A stretch of 64,000 bases of DNA from Turbatrix aceti. Lineage: Eukaryota > Nematoda > Chromadorea > Rhabditida > Panagrolaimidae. The notes beneath the pieces were generated by a model. The model worked only from the letters and a program-made list of their open reading frames with translations, did no database searches and was not told the DNA's origin. Position numbers and translations under genes: made by a program. This document shows, piece after piece, positions 34,877-44,591 of this stretch; the first letter of the stretch is position 1; each line of letters opens with the position of its first letter. Where the stretch lies: NCBI GenBank assembly GCA_963969345.1, contig OZ017768.1, forward strand, positions 1,116,001 through 1,180,000. The letters are read 5' to 3'.

Positions 34877-36710
34877 TTACATAACTTTTTGTACCTCACT
34901 GTAGAATGCCAAGACAAGTGCTGCACCGACGCCACGAATTGCGTTGACAAATGCTCCGTTGAAAAAGCCTTTTGTGCCTTCTTCGCGGTAGATTACCTGA
35001 AAAAAAAATATACATTGATAAAAAAAATTTTTTTGTGAAAGAAAAATTTTAATGTAAAATAAAATGCGGACAAAAAATGAAACCATACAATAAAAAAAAT
35101 TTCAAAAAAAACCTCACCTTGATGCACTGCAGCGTATTCATGCGAACAACTTCGTGCTTGCCGGAGAGAAGCATGAGTCTTCTCCGAACAGTATCCAGGG
35201 GATAGGCTGCCATCGCGGCGATGAACGCCGTCAACTGACCGATGGAAAAGGCGTGCAGAAAGCCGATGGCATCGCCGCCGTGTTCGACGTGGCTCTTGAT
35301 CGTGTCGTAGAGGCCGTAGTAGAGGGCACGGTAGATGAAGATATACTGCAGAGAAGGCAGGAAGCCGCGGTACAGGCCGACGAATCCGTCGGCCTTTGTG
35401 ATCTTCCGGTAGCAGTCGTAGAGGCCCAGAAATTCGCGATCTGCCTTGGCTAAAATATTTGAGGCTCAACAAGAAAATTTTTACACTAAAAAAATTTATT
35501 CATGCGCGCAAGTAATTTTTTAGCATCCCCACCGCCCAAAAAAAGCCTGAAATGAAGGTTTCAGGTGACAAATGAGCCCGTGGTGAACAGTAAAAACGCT
35601 AGCAACCCGTGATAAATGCGTGGCTGAATGCATGCACACCTCCCAACTCCAAAAAAGTCAGCCACGACGACTAAAAATGGCGGCCGCGGCGGTTAGACAC
35701 CAAAACAACTCGTGGTGCAAAAATCTGGTGATAAAGACGGAAACCAACCCTTTCCCAGGTCAACGGCGAGACGTGTGCGTGTAAAATCGAGGGGATAGAT
35801 GATGGAATACGTCGCGCAGCCTGAGAGTCCGCCTGCCAGAAGGTTTGCAAACATGAATCGATTGGGATCTAATTTCTTGTCAATTCCGTTGACAAGGTAC
35901 GGTCGGAAGAGTTCCTTGAACGCCATGCCGAGACTTTCCTAAAAAATTTTTTTTTACTTTTGTTTTCGTTTTTACGCCAAAAAATGGCGGCAAAATTTCA
36001 AAAAAAAATAAATTTTAAAATTGCGCATTTTTAATACAAAAATTTTTTGCAAAAAAATGCAGCAGGCACCGTTATATCTTTACACACGTTTTTCATCACC
36101 AAAAACGGTATTTTAGTTTTTTTTTACTTTTTTTCACTTATTAAGCAAAAAAACAAACCTGAGAACAAGCACGAAGAATATTGGTCCAATTACCTCGCCA
36201 GAACGACAAAAATCCCTGCTCTCTTGGAACCCGTATAAAGCAATCGATCATGCCGGCGTAGTGCCTTTCCAACTCGGCAGATGATTTACCCGCTTGCAAC
36301 TGAAAAAAATTGTTGTATGTCAATGAATTTTCAATTTTGTAAAAAAATTGCTGTAAAAATTTTTGATGAAAAAAATCAGGCTCAGAACCCTTTTTCATCG
36401 TCAGAACGTGGTCAGACGGCATTTCCTATCAAGAATTTGTTCAGATCATCATCGCCAGATTTTTTTTTACAAAACATTTGCCGTAGAAAATTATTTTTAG
36501 GACAAAAAAGTACGGCAATATTTTTTACCGTAATACAAAATTTGTTGAATACATATTATAAGCGCAAAAAAAACCCACCTGAATGATGAGTTTGACTCTT
36601 TCAAGAGGAGCAATGATGGTTTTGGCAATCGCAGCCGAAGCCCCACCAACGGCAAAATCCTTGCCGAATTTGACGGCATTGTCGATCGTGGGCAGCTGAA
36701 CCGCGGTCAT
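34877..36710 (-). CDS. Mitochondrial ADP/ATP carrier
   Basis: Five exons on the minus strand: 36710-36579, 36299-36159, 35938-35749, 35449-35118 and 34996-34877, giving 304 aa, the normal length for this family. It exchanges matrix ATP for cytosolic ADP across the inner mitochondrial membrane. The three mitochondrial-carrier repeats each show the PX[DE]XX[RK] signature: APLERVK, YPLDFTR and YPLDTVR. WRGNWTN and GLYDCYRKI are also typical. The family hallmark RRRMMM after the third signature reads RRRLML here, a change at the most diagnostic position; the three arginines are kept. Introns are GT-AG and frame is preserved throughout. Whether substrate specificity is altered cannot be judged from sequence. 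Confidence 0.93.
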
Positions 36711-38583
36711 CGTACCTCGAGCAGCAGAAAAAAAACCAAACAAAAACGGCTGAAGATGGATAGACAACCGTTACCAGCAAGCAGGCAGTGGTCTCATGTC
36801 AAGCAAGCCCTGGTGTGCTGCAAAAATAATGTAAAATTGCGTTGAAGTTGAAGTTGAAAAAGTTGAAGCGCAAAAGTGGAGAGTGATAAGGCAATCAATC
36901 GTGTGGACGGATCTCGACCGACTACAAAGAATAATCGAACGAGTTTATCGCCCGATCGATAAACTCGAGGGTAAACCAGACATCACTGAAAGATTGCTCA
37001 GAGAACAAACAGGCAGAAAAAGAAAAAAAGGGGGAAAAAAGGGGTTCAAAAGATCAATTCGCAAAAAAAAGACAAAACAAGTAAAAATGAGTAAAAATCG
37101 GTTTTCTGATGCCTGAACACTTTTTTTTTGCTTTTTAGGACCAAAATACAACAAACATCCAAGCGAAAAAATTTCGAGATGATTTTGAGTACCAAAAGTA
37201 TTTTTTTATTATTTTTTTAAACAGCAAAAAAATCACGTTCCATATAAAAAATTACGTTTTCAGAAATCTCATTTCGGTGCAGATTCCGTGAAACCCATCA
37301 TAATTGGGAGTTTTAAAAATAAATTCACAAAAAGCAAAAAAAACTAATTTTTTATTTCATGTTTTGAAAGCACAAAAGAAAAAACATGCAATTTGTGAAA
37401 AAAAATCGCTGCAAAAGTAACCAATCTTCCAAAAACTTATTTTCAAGGTTTTCAATTTTTTCAAATTTTCGCTTACATTTTTTGGTCACACATGCTCTAA
37501 AAATAGAAAAATATGTATTTCGGCAATCAAGCCACGCAAAAAATCCAATTAAACCCCAAATTCCCCCACATCAACTAAATTAACAAAAAAATGTCCCCCA
37601 TTTCACTGACAAAAATTGAGCTCACCTTCACAAAAAACCAGACAAAACATTGACAAGACAAACCTTCAAGTTCAACGAGTCCAACAAAAATTTTTTTATT
37701 TTTGAACAAAACAGACTCAACAAAACTCCAATATTCCGAAAATCAACACCAATAAATTGGAAAACGCCGCGCGCGTCGGATAAAAAGGCCAAAAACATCA
37801 AAAACCAACGAAACTTTGTTCAGAAGAGTATGTGAGGCCTTTTTGATCATAAACGACGTCAAAATGATCACACCCGGACAGCCCATATCACTGATCGGAG
37901 AATCAGTCATCGCCAGCACGGAGAGAGATAACAGAACATAGTATACCCCTTTCAGAGTAAAACTGATGAGAAAAGTGCTCGGGGGCATAAACGCATGAGA
38001 TCAAAGTACAAATCACAAAAAGTATACTTTTACGTTTGGCCAGAGTCAGACATCACAAATGCATAACCCATTACTCCAGATATCGTATTCGCAAACAACA
38101 CTCACAGAACCATCGCATCATGTTGATACACATTGAAAACACCTTGAAGCGCAAAATGGGGCAAAAAAATACCAGTTTGACCCAGAGCAATGAAAAAAAA
38201 AAGTTGTAATAAAAACTTTCAAGTTGAACTGCGGAAAGGCAGATTGCCAATGTCGCCGCAGCTTGCAAGCATGACTGGGATTTTTGCGGCAGATAAATCC
38301 TTGGCGTTGTGTGACAAATGTCAACGAGTTTTCGTTTTTAGAAACCGCGTTTTGCTAGATTTCCTGATTCCGAGTGGCTTCAGAGGTGCTTTCTAGCTTG
38401 GTTCATGTGTTTTTTGGTCCTGAATAATCAACAGGGATTGGTTGAACGCTAAAAATGTGTGTTTTTGTTAATTTTGTGGACTGCTAGAAGGATGTTTTGT
38501 TGTTTTTTTATTGTTGGCATTTTTGATGTGTTTTAAAGCCAGTTTATCGTTTTCGGTCGAAATATGTATGTAACTTTTTCCAG
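36711..38583. other. Divergent intergenic region between carrier and POP5 genes
   Basis: Must contain the promoters of both divergently transcribed genes. Mostly A-rich. A minus-strand open frame at 37743-37988 contains a hydrophobic stretch but no family or splice support. No clear TATA box was identified. Confidence 0.45.
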
Positions 38584-38955
38584 ATGGTCAAAGAAAAGTA
38601 CCGTTACTTCCTCATCGAAAACCTTGACAAAACCTCAAAGATCCCAGTCGACGCTAGGAATGTCGTCAACCAGGTCCTCAGCCACGCCACCGAGCTCTAC
38701 GGCGATCGGGGATACGCCACGCTGAAGCGGAGCCTCATAAATTGCAAGGCTTCGGCTCCGCCCGGCATGTTTCTGCTCAGGACCCCCGCAGGCCACGCCC
38801 AGATGGTCTCCACGACGCTGCCCTTCGTCACCCACGTCAGCGGTCAGGCAGTCCAGCTTCAGCTGCTACGGACGAGTTCCACGCTGAGGGGCGCGTACAG
38901 GCACGCCATGCAGACGCTCATTCAGAGGCGATTTTCTGTACAAATTTCACGATAA
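38584..38955 (+). CDS. pop5: RNase P/MRP protein subunit POP5
   Basis: A single exon of 123 aa. It starts MVKEKYRYFLIENL, like the conserved MVRxKxRYLLxE start of POP5, and has the mid-protein features of the Rpp14/Pop5 family (LKRSLINCKASAPPGMFLLRTP, LPFVTHVSGQAVQLQLLRTSSTLRGA, then QRRF). POP5 is a core protein of the ribonucleoprotein that removes tRNA 5' leaders (RNase P) and acts in rRNA processing (RNase MRP). A TTTTTCCAG acceptor directly abuts the ATG, so the mature mRNA would have a leader supplied by trans-splicing or by an upstream non-coding exon. It lacks the acidic C-terminal tail of vertebrate POP5. Its 3' end meets the convergent gene at 39009-39359. Confidence 0.88.
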   Translation: MVKEKYRYFLIENLDKTSKIPVDARNVVNQVLSHATELYGDRGYATLKRSLINCKASAPPGMFLLRTPAGHAQMVSTTLPFVTHVSGQAVQLQLLRTSSTLRGAYRHAMQTLIQRRFSVQISR

Positions 38956-38999
38956 AAAAATTTATGCGTGTACGATTTGTTGATTTTTGATTTTGGGTC

Positions 39000-39005
39000 A
39001 ATAAA
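39000..39005 (+). terminator. Polyadenylation signal of POP5
   Basis: AATAAA 45 nt after the POP5 stop and 3 nt before the opposite-strand signal at 39008-39013. Confidence 0.6.
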
Positions 39006-39007
39006 AA

Positions 39008-39013
39008 TTTATT
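39008..39013 (-). terminator. Polyadenylation signal of the H2A-like gene
   Basis: Minus strand GAATAAAT, where the TAA stop of the coding region lies inside AATAAA. Confidence 0.6.
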
Positions 39014-39359
39014 CCGCTATCGTATCTTCGTCAGATTTTGTCCCGCCATCGGTGGTGACACAAATTACCTCACCGGCTTCTTTTTTGTGATGCGTAATCA
39101 AATTGTTGAGCTCTTCGTCTCCGGCGATGGCATTCTCGACGTCACTCCGGGTGATTTTTGTTTTCGTTACCCCCGAGGAAGGAGAAGACTTTTTATCCGC
39201 TTTGAATTTCGCTTCGACGACCGTGAGTATGTCGATGATGAGACTGTCCGTTGCGCGACCGAGGATGGCTGCGGTTTTTGGGGTGATCTTCTGGCGACTG
39301 TGTTCTGGGCCTAGAAGACTTCGCAGACGGGACGGCGTTGTCGTCGGCTTGTCGGACAT
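39009..39359 (-). CDS. Divergent H2A-like histone-fold protein
   Basis: A single exon of 116 aa. Residues 11-90 align with the H2A fold: SRLRSLL matches the alpha-1 region, ITPKTAAILGRATDSLIIDIL matches alpha-2, KTKITRSDVENAI matches the basic L2/alpha-3, and GDEELNNLI is very close to the H2A signature DEELNKLL. The loop between alpha-2 and alpha-3 is longer (KADKKSSPSSGVT), the N-terminal tail is short and poor in lysine, and the C-terminus is acidic (SDEDTIAE) and lacks the H2A docking sequence. It could be a fast-evolving H2A variant or an H2A-family partner in a chromatin complex. An ATTCAG acceptor lies about 22 nt upstream of the ATG. Confidence 0.7.
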   Translation of the reverse strand: MSDKPTTTPSRLRSLLGPEHSRQKITPKTAAILGRATDSLIIDILTVVEAKFKADKKSSPSSGVTKTKITRSDVENAIAGDEELNNLITHHKKEAGEVICVTTDGGTKSDEDTIAE

Positions 39360-39711
39360 AGCTGAGGTTTCACAACGACTGAATCGAAAAAAACTAAAGT
39401 TCGAACGCTGTCAACAAACGCGATATCGTTTTTTCGTTACGAGACCGGTTTTTGCTAAGTTTTGCATTTCGTCATTTCAACATTTCGCTGCGGGACGGTT
39501 TTACAGTCATTTTTATATTTCGTTGTGAGACCGTTTCATTTCCACATTTTTGACCATCCTTTTTTGGCATTTTTTTCATTTTACGTGTAACAAACTTTAT
39601 TGTCTTCATACTCTATCAACAACCACGATACGATGTCTATGAACGCGTAGAAGCAGAAATCAGGAAAACCAGATAGTAAGAAACGAAGGCGGAGAAGGGC
39701 AAAAAAAGTTG
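39360..39711. other. Spacer with 3' UTR of LRCH gene
   Basis: The left part is the 5' side of the H2A-like gene. It contains inverted forms of the GGTCTC...CGAAA word (near 39438-39455 and 39523-39540). AATAAA on the minus strand is at 39596-39601. Confidence 0.5.
39596..39601 (-). terminator. Polyadenylation signal of LRCH gene (distal end)
   Basis: Minus-strand AATAAA about 110 nt after the stop in the distal last exon (39712-39819). Confidence 0.55.
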
Positions 39712-42700
39712 TCATGGGGTTGGCTTAGCAAGTACTGTTTTATGCAGTGCTAGAACCAGTCGGGCGACACTGACCAAAGCGTGGCGATCGGTGATGTCAG
39801 CTGGCGTACAAATAACCGTCTGAAAAAGTTTTTGAACCATTTTTTTAATAGAAAAATATATTTAAAAATGTAGTCGTAGATGTGCCATCTCTGCTTAGAT
39901 ACATGTAAATAGTATACGGTATACAGGTGTGTAACTGTGTGTTATCAGGTGTGGGCTAACATACAAATTAGACAGTTTCAAAATTAACAAAGGCATGGTC
40001 ATGGACACGGTCATCAAATTGTTATCCCAAAATATCTATCACAGAGGATAGACGATCAAGAGAGCAACGGTGGAAACGAGCATGGACGCCAAGAAAGTCG
40101 CTGCTGCGTGTTCACCCAGAAAAACCTAAAAAAGATCAAATTCGAACTCGAAGCTCGATGACAGTCTTGGCACGACGAAGTGACGACAACCACAGAAAAT
40201 CAGGTGGCGGAGGAGGAGTATAAAAAATTAAGCAGGAGGGCGAAGAGCAACAAAGTGGCACTAACGACAATTGTGACGGGCACGTACGAGAAAAGAAGAA
40301 GGAAGAAAAAACAGAAGGCGACAACAAAAATGGCAAGGGTAGGTTATAGGTTTACTGTATTAGGCAATGGCAACGGAAAAGTTACGGCGATTGGTTCGGA
40401 TACACACAACAAATGGATTTTTAGTTTGACAAGTTTTTATTTTGAAAAAAAAAGCAAAAAATATAAAAAATATTATATAGCAAATTTTTTTGATTAACAG
40501 AATGATTAAAAATTAAAAAAAAAATTACTTGCATTTGCAATAAATATTGAAACTAACAAAAAACTTCTAAATTTAACAAATCTAAACGTTTTCAAAATTT
40601 TTTTTTGTTTTTTTTGAAAATTTATCAAAAATAAAAAAAAATGATTCAATCCATTTGTTGTGTACCCGTACGTACACGCACACAATCAAAAAAGGTTAAA
40701 AAAGTGAAAAAAATGCACACAAATCTTTTAAAAAAAGCTTACCTCAGGAACACCCAGTCTGCGACAAGCCGCAATGAATCCTTCAGAATTCCTCTTGGCT
40801 TTCTGAGGCGATAGCGTGGATTCAGTAGGCGCAATGATGAATACCGGCTTGACAGAATGGGCCCGGATGGCATTTGCAAACTTGCAGAGGTGTATCCCGT
40901 CTGATAATTCTTTGGCAAGACGTTCTCTATCAGTTGGTAGCCTCACACCTGTTAATTTCGATTCCATGACCTTCCGCATTGATTCCACTACCGTAGCTGA
41001 CGCCGCTACGGAAGTCGGAATCGTTCGCTGGGAACCGAAGCTTGGGGGGTTCCTTTTGGCCAAACCAGCGGGAGCGACGACGCTTTTTGACATGCCTAGG
41101 GGCTTCGCCGTGGCCCGGGGTCCGTCGATGGATTTCGCCTTGGAGGGACTTTGATTCGCCGGAGTGAAACGAGTGGATTTTACGGGATCCGATCTCCTGG
41201 GAGCCGGTCCAGGGAGTGGAGCCGGGGAGATTTTGGATGTTGACATGGATGGTTTCTTGAGGGTCAGTCCGGTAGCTGATCGAGTGGTTCCAGCGGGTTG
41301 CCGGAGGCCAGTGGTGGTCGCAGACCTCAGACGTGAAGCCGGTTGGATGATTTTTGTTTTTCGAAGAGGGTTAACGGAAGTCGCGGTAGTGTTTTTGTTT
41401 TCTTTACCCTCCGAGTTGCCATTGTCGTCGATAGGTGTGGTAGGTGAACTCGTGCTGCTACTGTCTTCCGTTTTGTTGGTGTCACTTGGGGATTCACAAA
41501 TTGTCGAATTAACAATATTGTTATTGCTCAAGTCCATTTCGGTAACCCGACTTGGAGATTCGTTACCATTGGAACCCTCAGTTTTCTGTTCCTTCTCTCG
41601 AAGAGAATCATTAAACTTCTTCTCAAGAATGGCACTTTCATACGTCAACATGACCTCTTTGGCCAGATCTCCACTGCTGTCAGACGACGACGATGTGCTG
41701 GGAGAAGACATCGCGTCTCCTCGCTCGTTGATATCCTCCAACGAAGCCTTGGAAGCCACCATTTCATGACTCAGCCGATGCTCCGAGCCATCCCCTGTCG
41801 AGGTATACCCGCTATCACTTCCACTGAGCGGTTTGAGTTGAGAGGTAGTGAGTCGCGGAACAGCAGGCGGGGCGTGTGGGGGCCGGTGGTGATGGCGCCT
41901 GAGAGTGCCCATGACTCCGACATTTCTCGTGAACAGCGACCATTCACCGACCAACTCGAGCGGCATCAGTCTTCTGAGCCACTTGAAAACATGCTCTCTA
42001 CCCCGGAGCACGATTTCTCCAGGCGGGGTTGAAAGAGGGTTGCCTCCGACCCGGAGCTCGACCAGACATCCCGCAAGGTGTGACAACTCAGGTGGGAGGG
42101 CAGTCAGCCTGTTGGATTCAACGTCGAGTACTCTCAACTGCATGTAGCCGAGTTCAGGTGGCAGGTGAGCAAGCTGGTTATGTGAGACCCGTAGCACGCG
42201 AAGTTCCTTGAGCACAGCGAGGTCATGGGGTAGGTCAACGAGATGGTTGTAGGACAGATCGAGTTCCAAAAGACTATTTTCAAGCTGCTTAATCTCGCGT
42301 GGCACCTGTACCAATTTGTTGCCAGCGAGAAGAAGGACTTTTAATCGCACAAAAAATAGCGACGATGGTAGGGAGACTAGCTGGTTGCCTGAGAGGTCGA
42401 GAAATGTCAGCGACTTCATGAGGTGCACGGTTGATGGGAGTCTCTGGATGGCATTGTGCCGGAGTATGAGGTTTTCGAGGAATTCCATTTCGCAGATGCA
42501 TCCTGGCACTTCGATAAGCTTATTTTGGCTCAGATCTGAAAAAAATAGAATGAATAAAGAAAGTGCGCACGCAATTGTTTACATTTAGCAACCTCTGTAG
42601 AGTGGAAATTTTATTTTTTTATGTTTTTCAGTGTTGTTTTGCAATTTCCAGAAATTCATTGCCATCAAAGCCTTTTGAACTTAAAAACAGTTTCCAAATG

Positions 42701-44485
42701 CATTCCTCCCTTCCCCGCTTTATTGCTTTTTTTTCGTCTGTCATCCGACCCTGCCCGTTTGACAGTGATAAATATCGTCCAACAGGTCAATTCATTTTTT
42801 GTCTGTCTTGTCAAGTTTGCCCTCTGCCAAAACCGCAGTTAGTTGTAGATAGCCTTCATCCTGTCAGCCATATTTCCTCCCCCTAACCTCCAACAGCAGC
42901 GTCGGCATTGAAAAAGTTGACAGCTCGAGCAGAAACTCCCATTTGTGTCCTAATCGATGTCGAAGATGCCGACCGACCTTCAAATAAATATAAATGATCC
43001 AACAACGGACGTACGCGCGCGGGATTTTTTCCTCCCTCCTTTTTTCCTTCTGTTTCAGCACTGTTGAATACTAACTAGAGCAGCAAAAAAGATGATGAAA
43101 AAAAAACATCTGTCCTTCGAAAAACGATAATATCCCATGGGAAAAAAATTTATGTGTTCCTATGCACAAGAAGGCAAAGGCGCACAGATGAAAAGGTCTG
43201 TGTTTACAAAACTGAATTATTCATAAACAGAAAAAAAATTGTTTGCATGCAAATTTGTGGTGGCCTTTTGGGATGGTGTCCGAAACATGCAGCGTGCAGT
43301 TATGGTCGAGCATAAAATGACCAACAAGATAGGCGAGATCCTTCCTCAGCTTATAGAAGGAATCCAAATTAAATTAAAACTAAACAACTCATCTCTTCCC
43401 CTCCTCTGCTTTGACTCTTCTTTCTGTCTTTATTTTTCCTTTCCCGCCAAAACAAGCACCCTGCCGCGCACCCCAGTCAATGTTCAACTTCAAAGTCACC
43501 CTCATTCAATTGGAAGTCGGTCCAAAGATAAGACGTGAAGCAAGAAGAAGAATTCTTAAGCGTGTAGAGCATAGAAAAGCAGTCAACCCATATTAGTAGT
43601 CAGCGCAAGAAAAAATATAAAAATAAAGTTTGCCCAAGGGCTAATGGATAAGCCATGGGTAAGAATGTCTTATAAGGAGCGGGGAGGGGGCAGCCGTGAC
43701 AGTCGGGCCAGTCCATCTTTACTGACAATATTTTATATATTTTGTTGACTGACCAAAAGAATGTAACATTTTTTTCGTGATAGGAAGTGGCAGTTGAAAA
43801 AATGGTGAAAAAAAAGTATAGTCCGAAAAATGAATTTCAGATCAAAAACCAAAAAATTGAAAAATTTTGAACAAATAATGGAAATTGGTTTTCTCGACAC
43901 GAAAATGTCAAAAAGCGCACGCGTTCAATGGTCTCGACTCGAAAAAAAGAAGCAATCAGGTGGTCTCAACACGAAAATTTGGTAACCATTTTAATTTTTG
44001 CCCTGATACCAGTTTTTTCCACTCAAGAATCGCTTCAATTTTTTATCACCCCCCAAAAAAAAGTGTAATACACTCAAGAAATGCTGTAACGCACTTTTTT
44101 CTCACTTAACCGACTCAAACATGCTCGGAATGTCCGCTTACCTGCAGTAATGAGATCTGATAGATCACCCCTTGCGCAGAGATGCGAGGGAAACTCCTTG
44201 AGTTTCCGTGCACGAAGTATCAGCGTACCACCCGCAGCCGCGTCTTGGAATACCTTTTCCAGGGATCGTCCATCGGATGTCGAAGCACCCTGGCTGTGAT
44301 GGTGCGACAGGGATGACGGCAGAAATGCCGTCGACGTCGCTCCTGATGAGCTGTCTAGGCTTGCGCTGGACCGCAGGTGACCCGACGAAGTCGAAGCGGT
44401 GAGGGCAGCCGCGGCGTCCGTCGACGACGACGTCGCTTGACCGCGTCGACGAGACGCTAACCACGCTGACGCCGTGATGAATGGT
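39712..44485 (-). CDS. LRCH-family protein (leucine-rich repeats + calponin homology)
   Basis: Minus-strand exons: 44485(?)-44142, 42535-40743, then a last exon at either 40125-40039 or 39819-39712. Exon 1 contains LEKVFQDAAAGG and ARKLKEFP, conserved just before the repeats in LRCH proteins; the join to exon 2 reads DLITADLSQNKLIEVP. About eight leucine-rich repeats follow (LxxLxLxxNxLxxLP), then a Ser/Pro-rich linker, then a CH domain (RERLAKELSDGIHLCKFANAIR, ACRRLGVPE). With the distal exon the CH domain is completed (TVICTPADITDRHALVSVARLVLAL). LRCH proteins are linked to cytoskeletal and membrane signalling scaffolds. There is no in-frame ATG in exon 1, so the start must lie in an upstream exon beyond 44485 that I could not locate. 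The 5' limit is therefore approximate. Confidence 0.85.
40039..40125 (-). CDS. Alternative last exon of LRCH gene encoding a membrane segment
   Basis: Follows a TTTTTTAG acceptor in phase 0, the same phase as the distal last exon. It reads VFLGEHAAATFLASMLVSTV and then ALLIVYPL before the stop, a single hydrophobic helix at the C-terminus. Use of this exon would truncate the CH domain after GVPE and add a tail anchor. No AATAAA is obvious after it, which lowers confidence. Confidence 0.5.
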   Translation of the reverse strand, partial: VFLGEHAAATFLASMLVSTVALLIVYPL

Positions 44486-44591
44486 CTTGAAAAATAAAAA
44501 ATGAAATAAAAGGTCTCGAAACGAAAGTAAAGGCGATAAAATGGTCTCGTCGCGAAAATCAAATAGACAATTTTGGTCTTGTCACGAAAAC
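43887..44591. repeat. Cluster of a 16-nt word related to GGTCTCGACACGAAAA
   Basis: Six copies flank or precede LRCH exon 1, all on the plus strand: near 43889, 43930, 43962, 44511, 44542 and 44575, with variation at 2-4 positions. Further copies occur inverted near 39440-39540, and as an inverted pair at 54111-54170. Looks like a remnant dispersed repeat. Confidence 0.55.

Noticed and set aside
37743..37988. 81-codon minus-strand frame starting MPPSTFLISFTLKG
   Set aside because: Hydrophobic and slightly gene-like, but with no splice or family evidence. It could be a small exon and is left uncalled.
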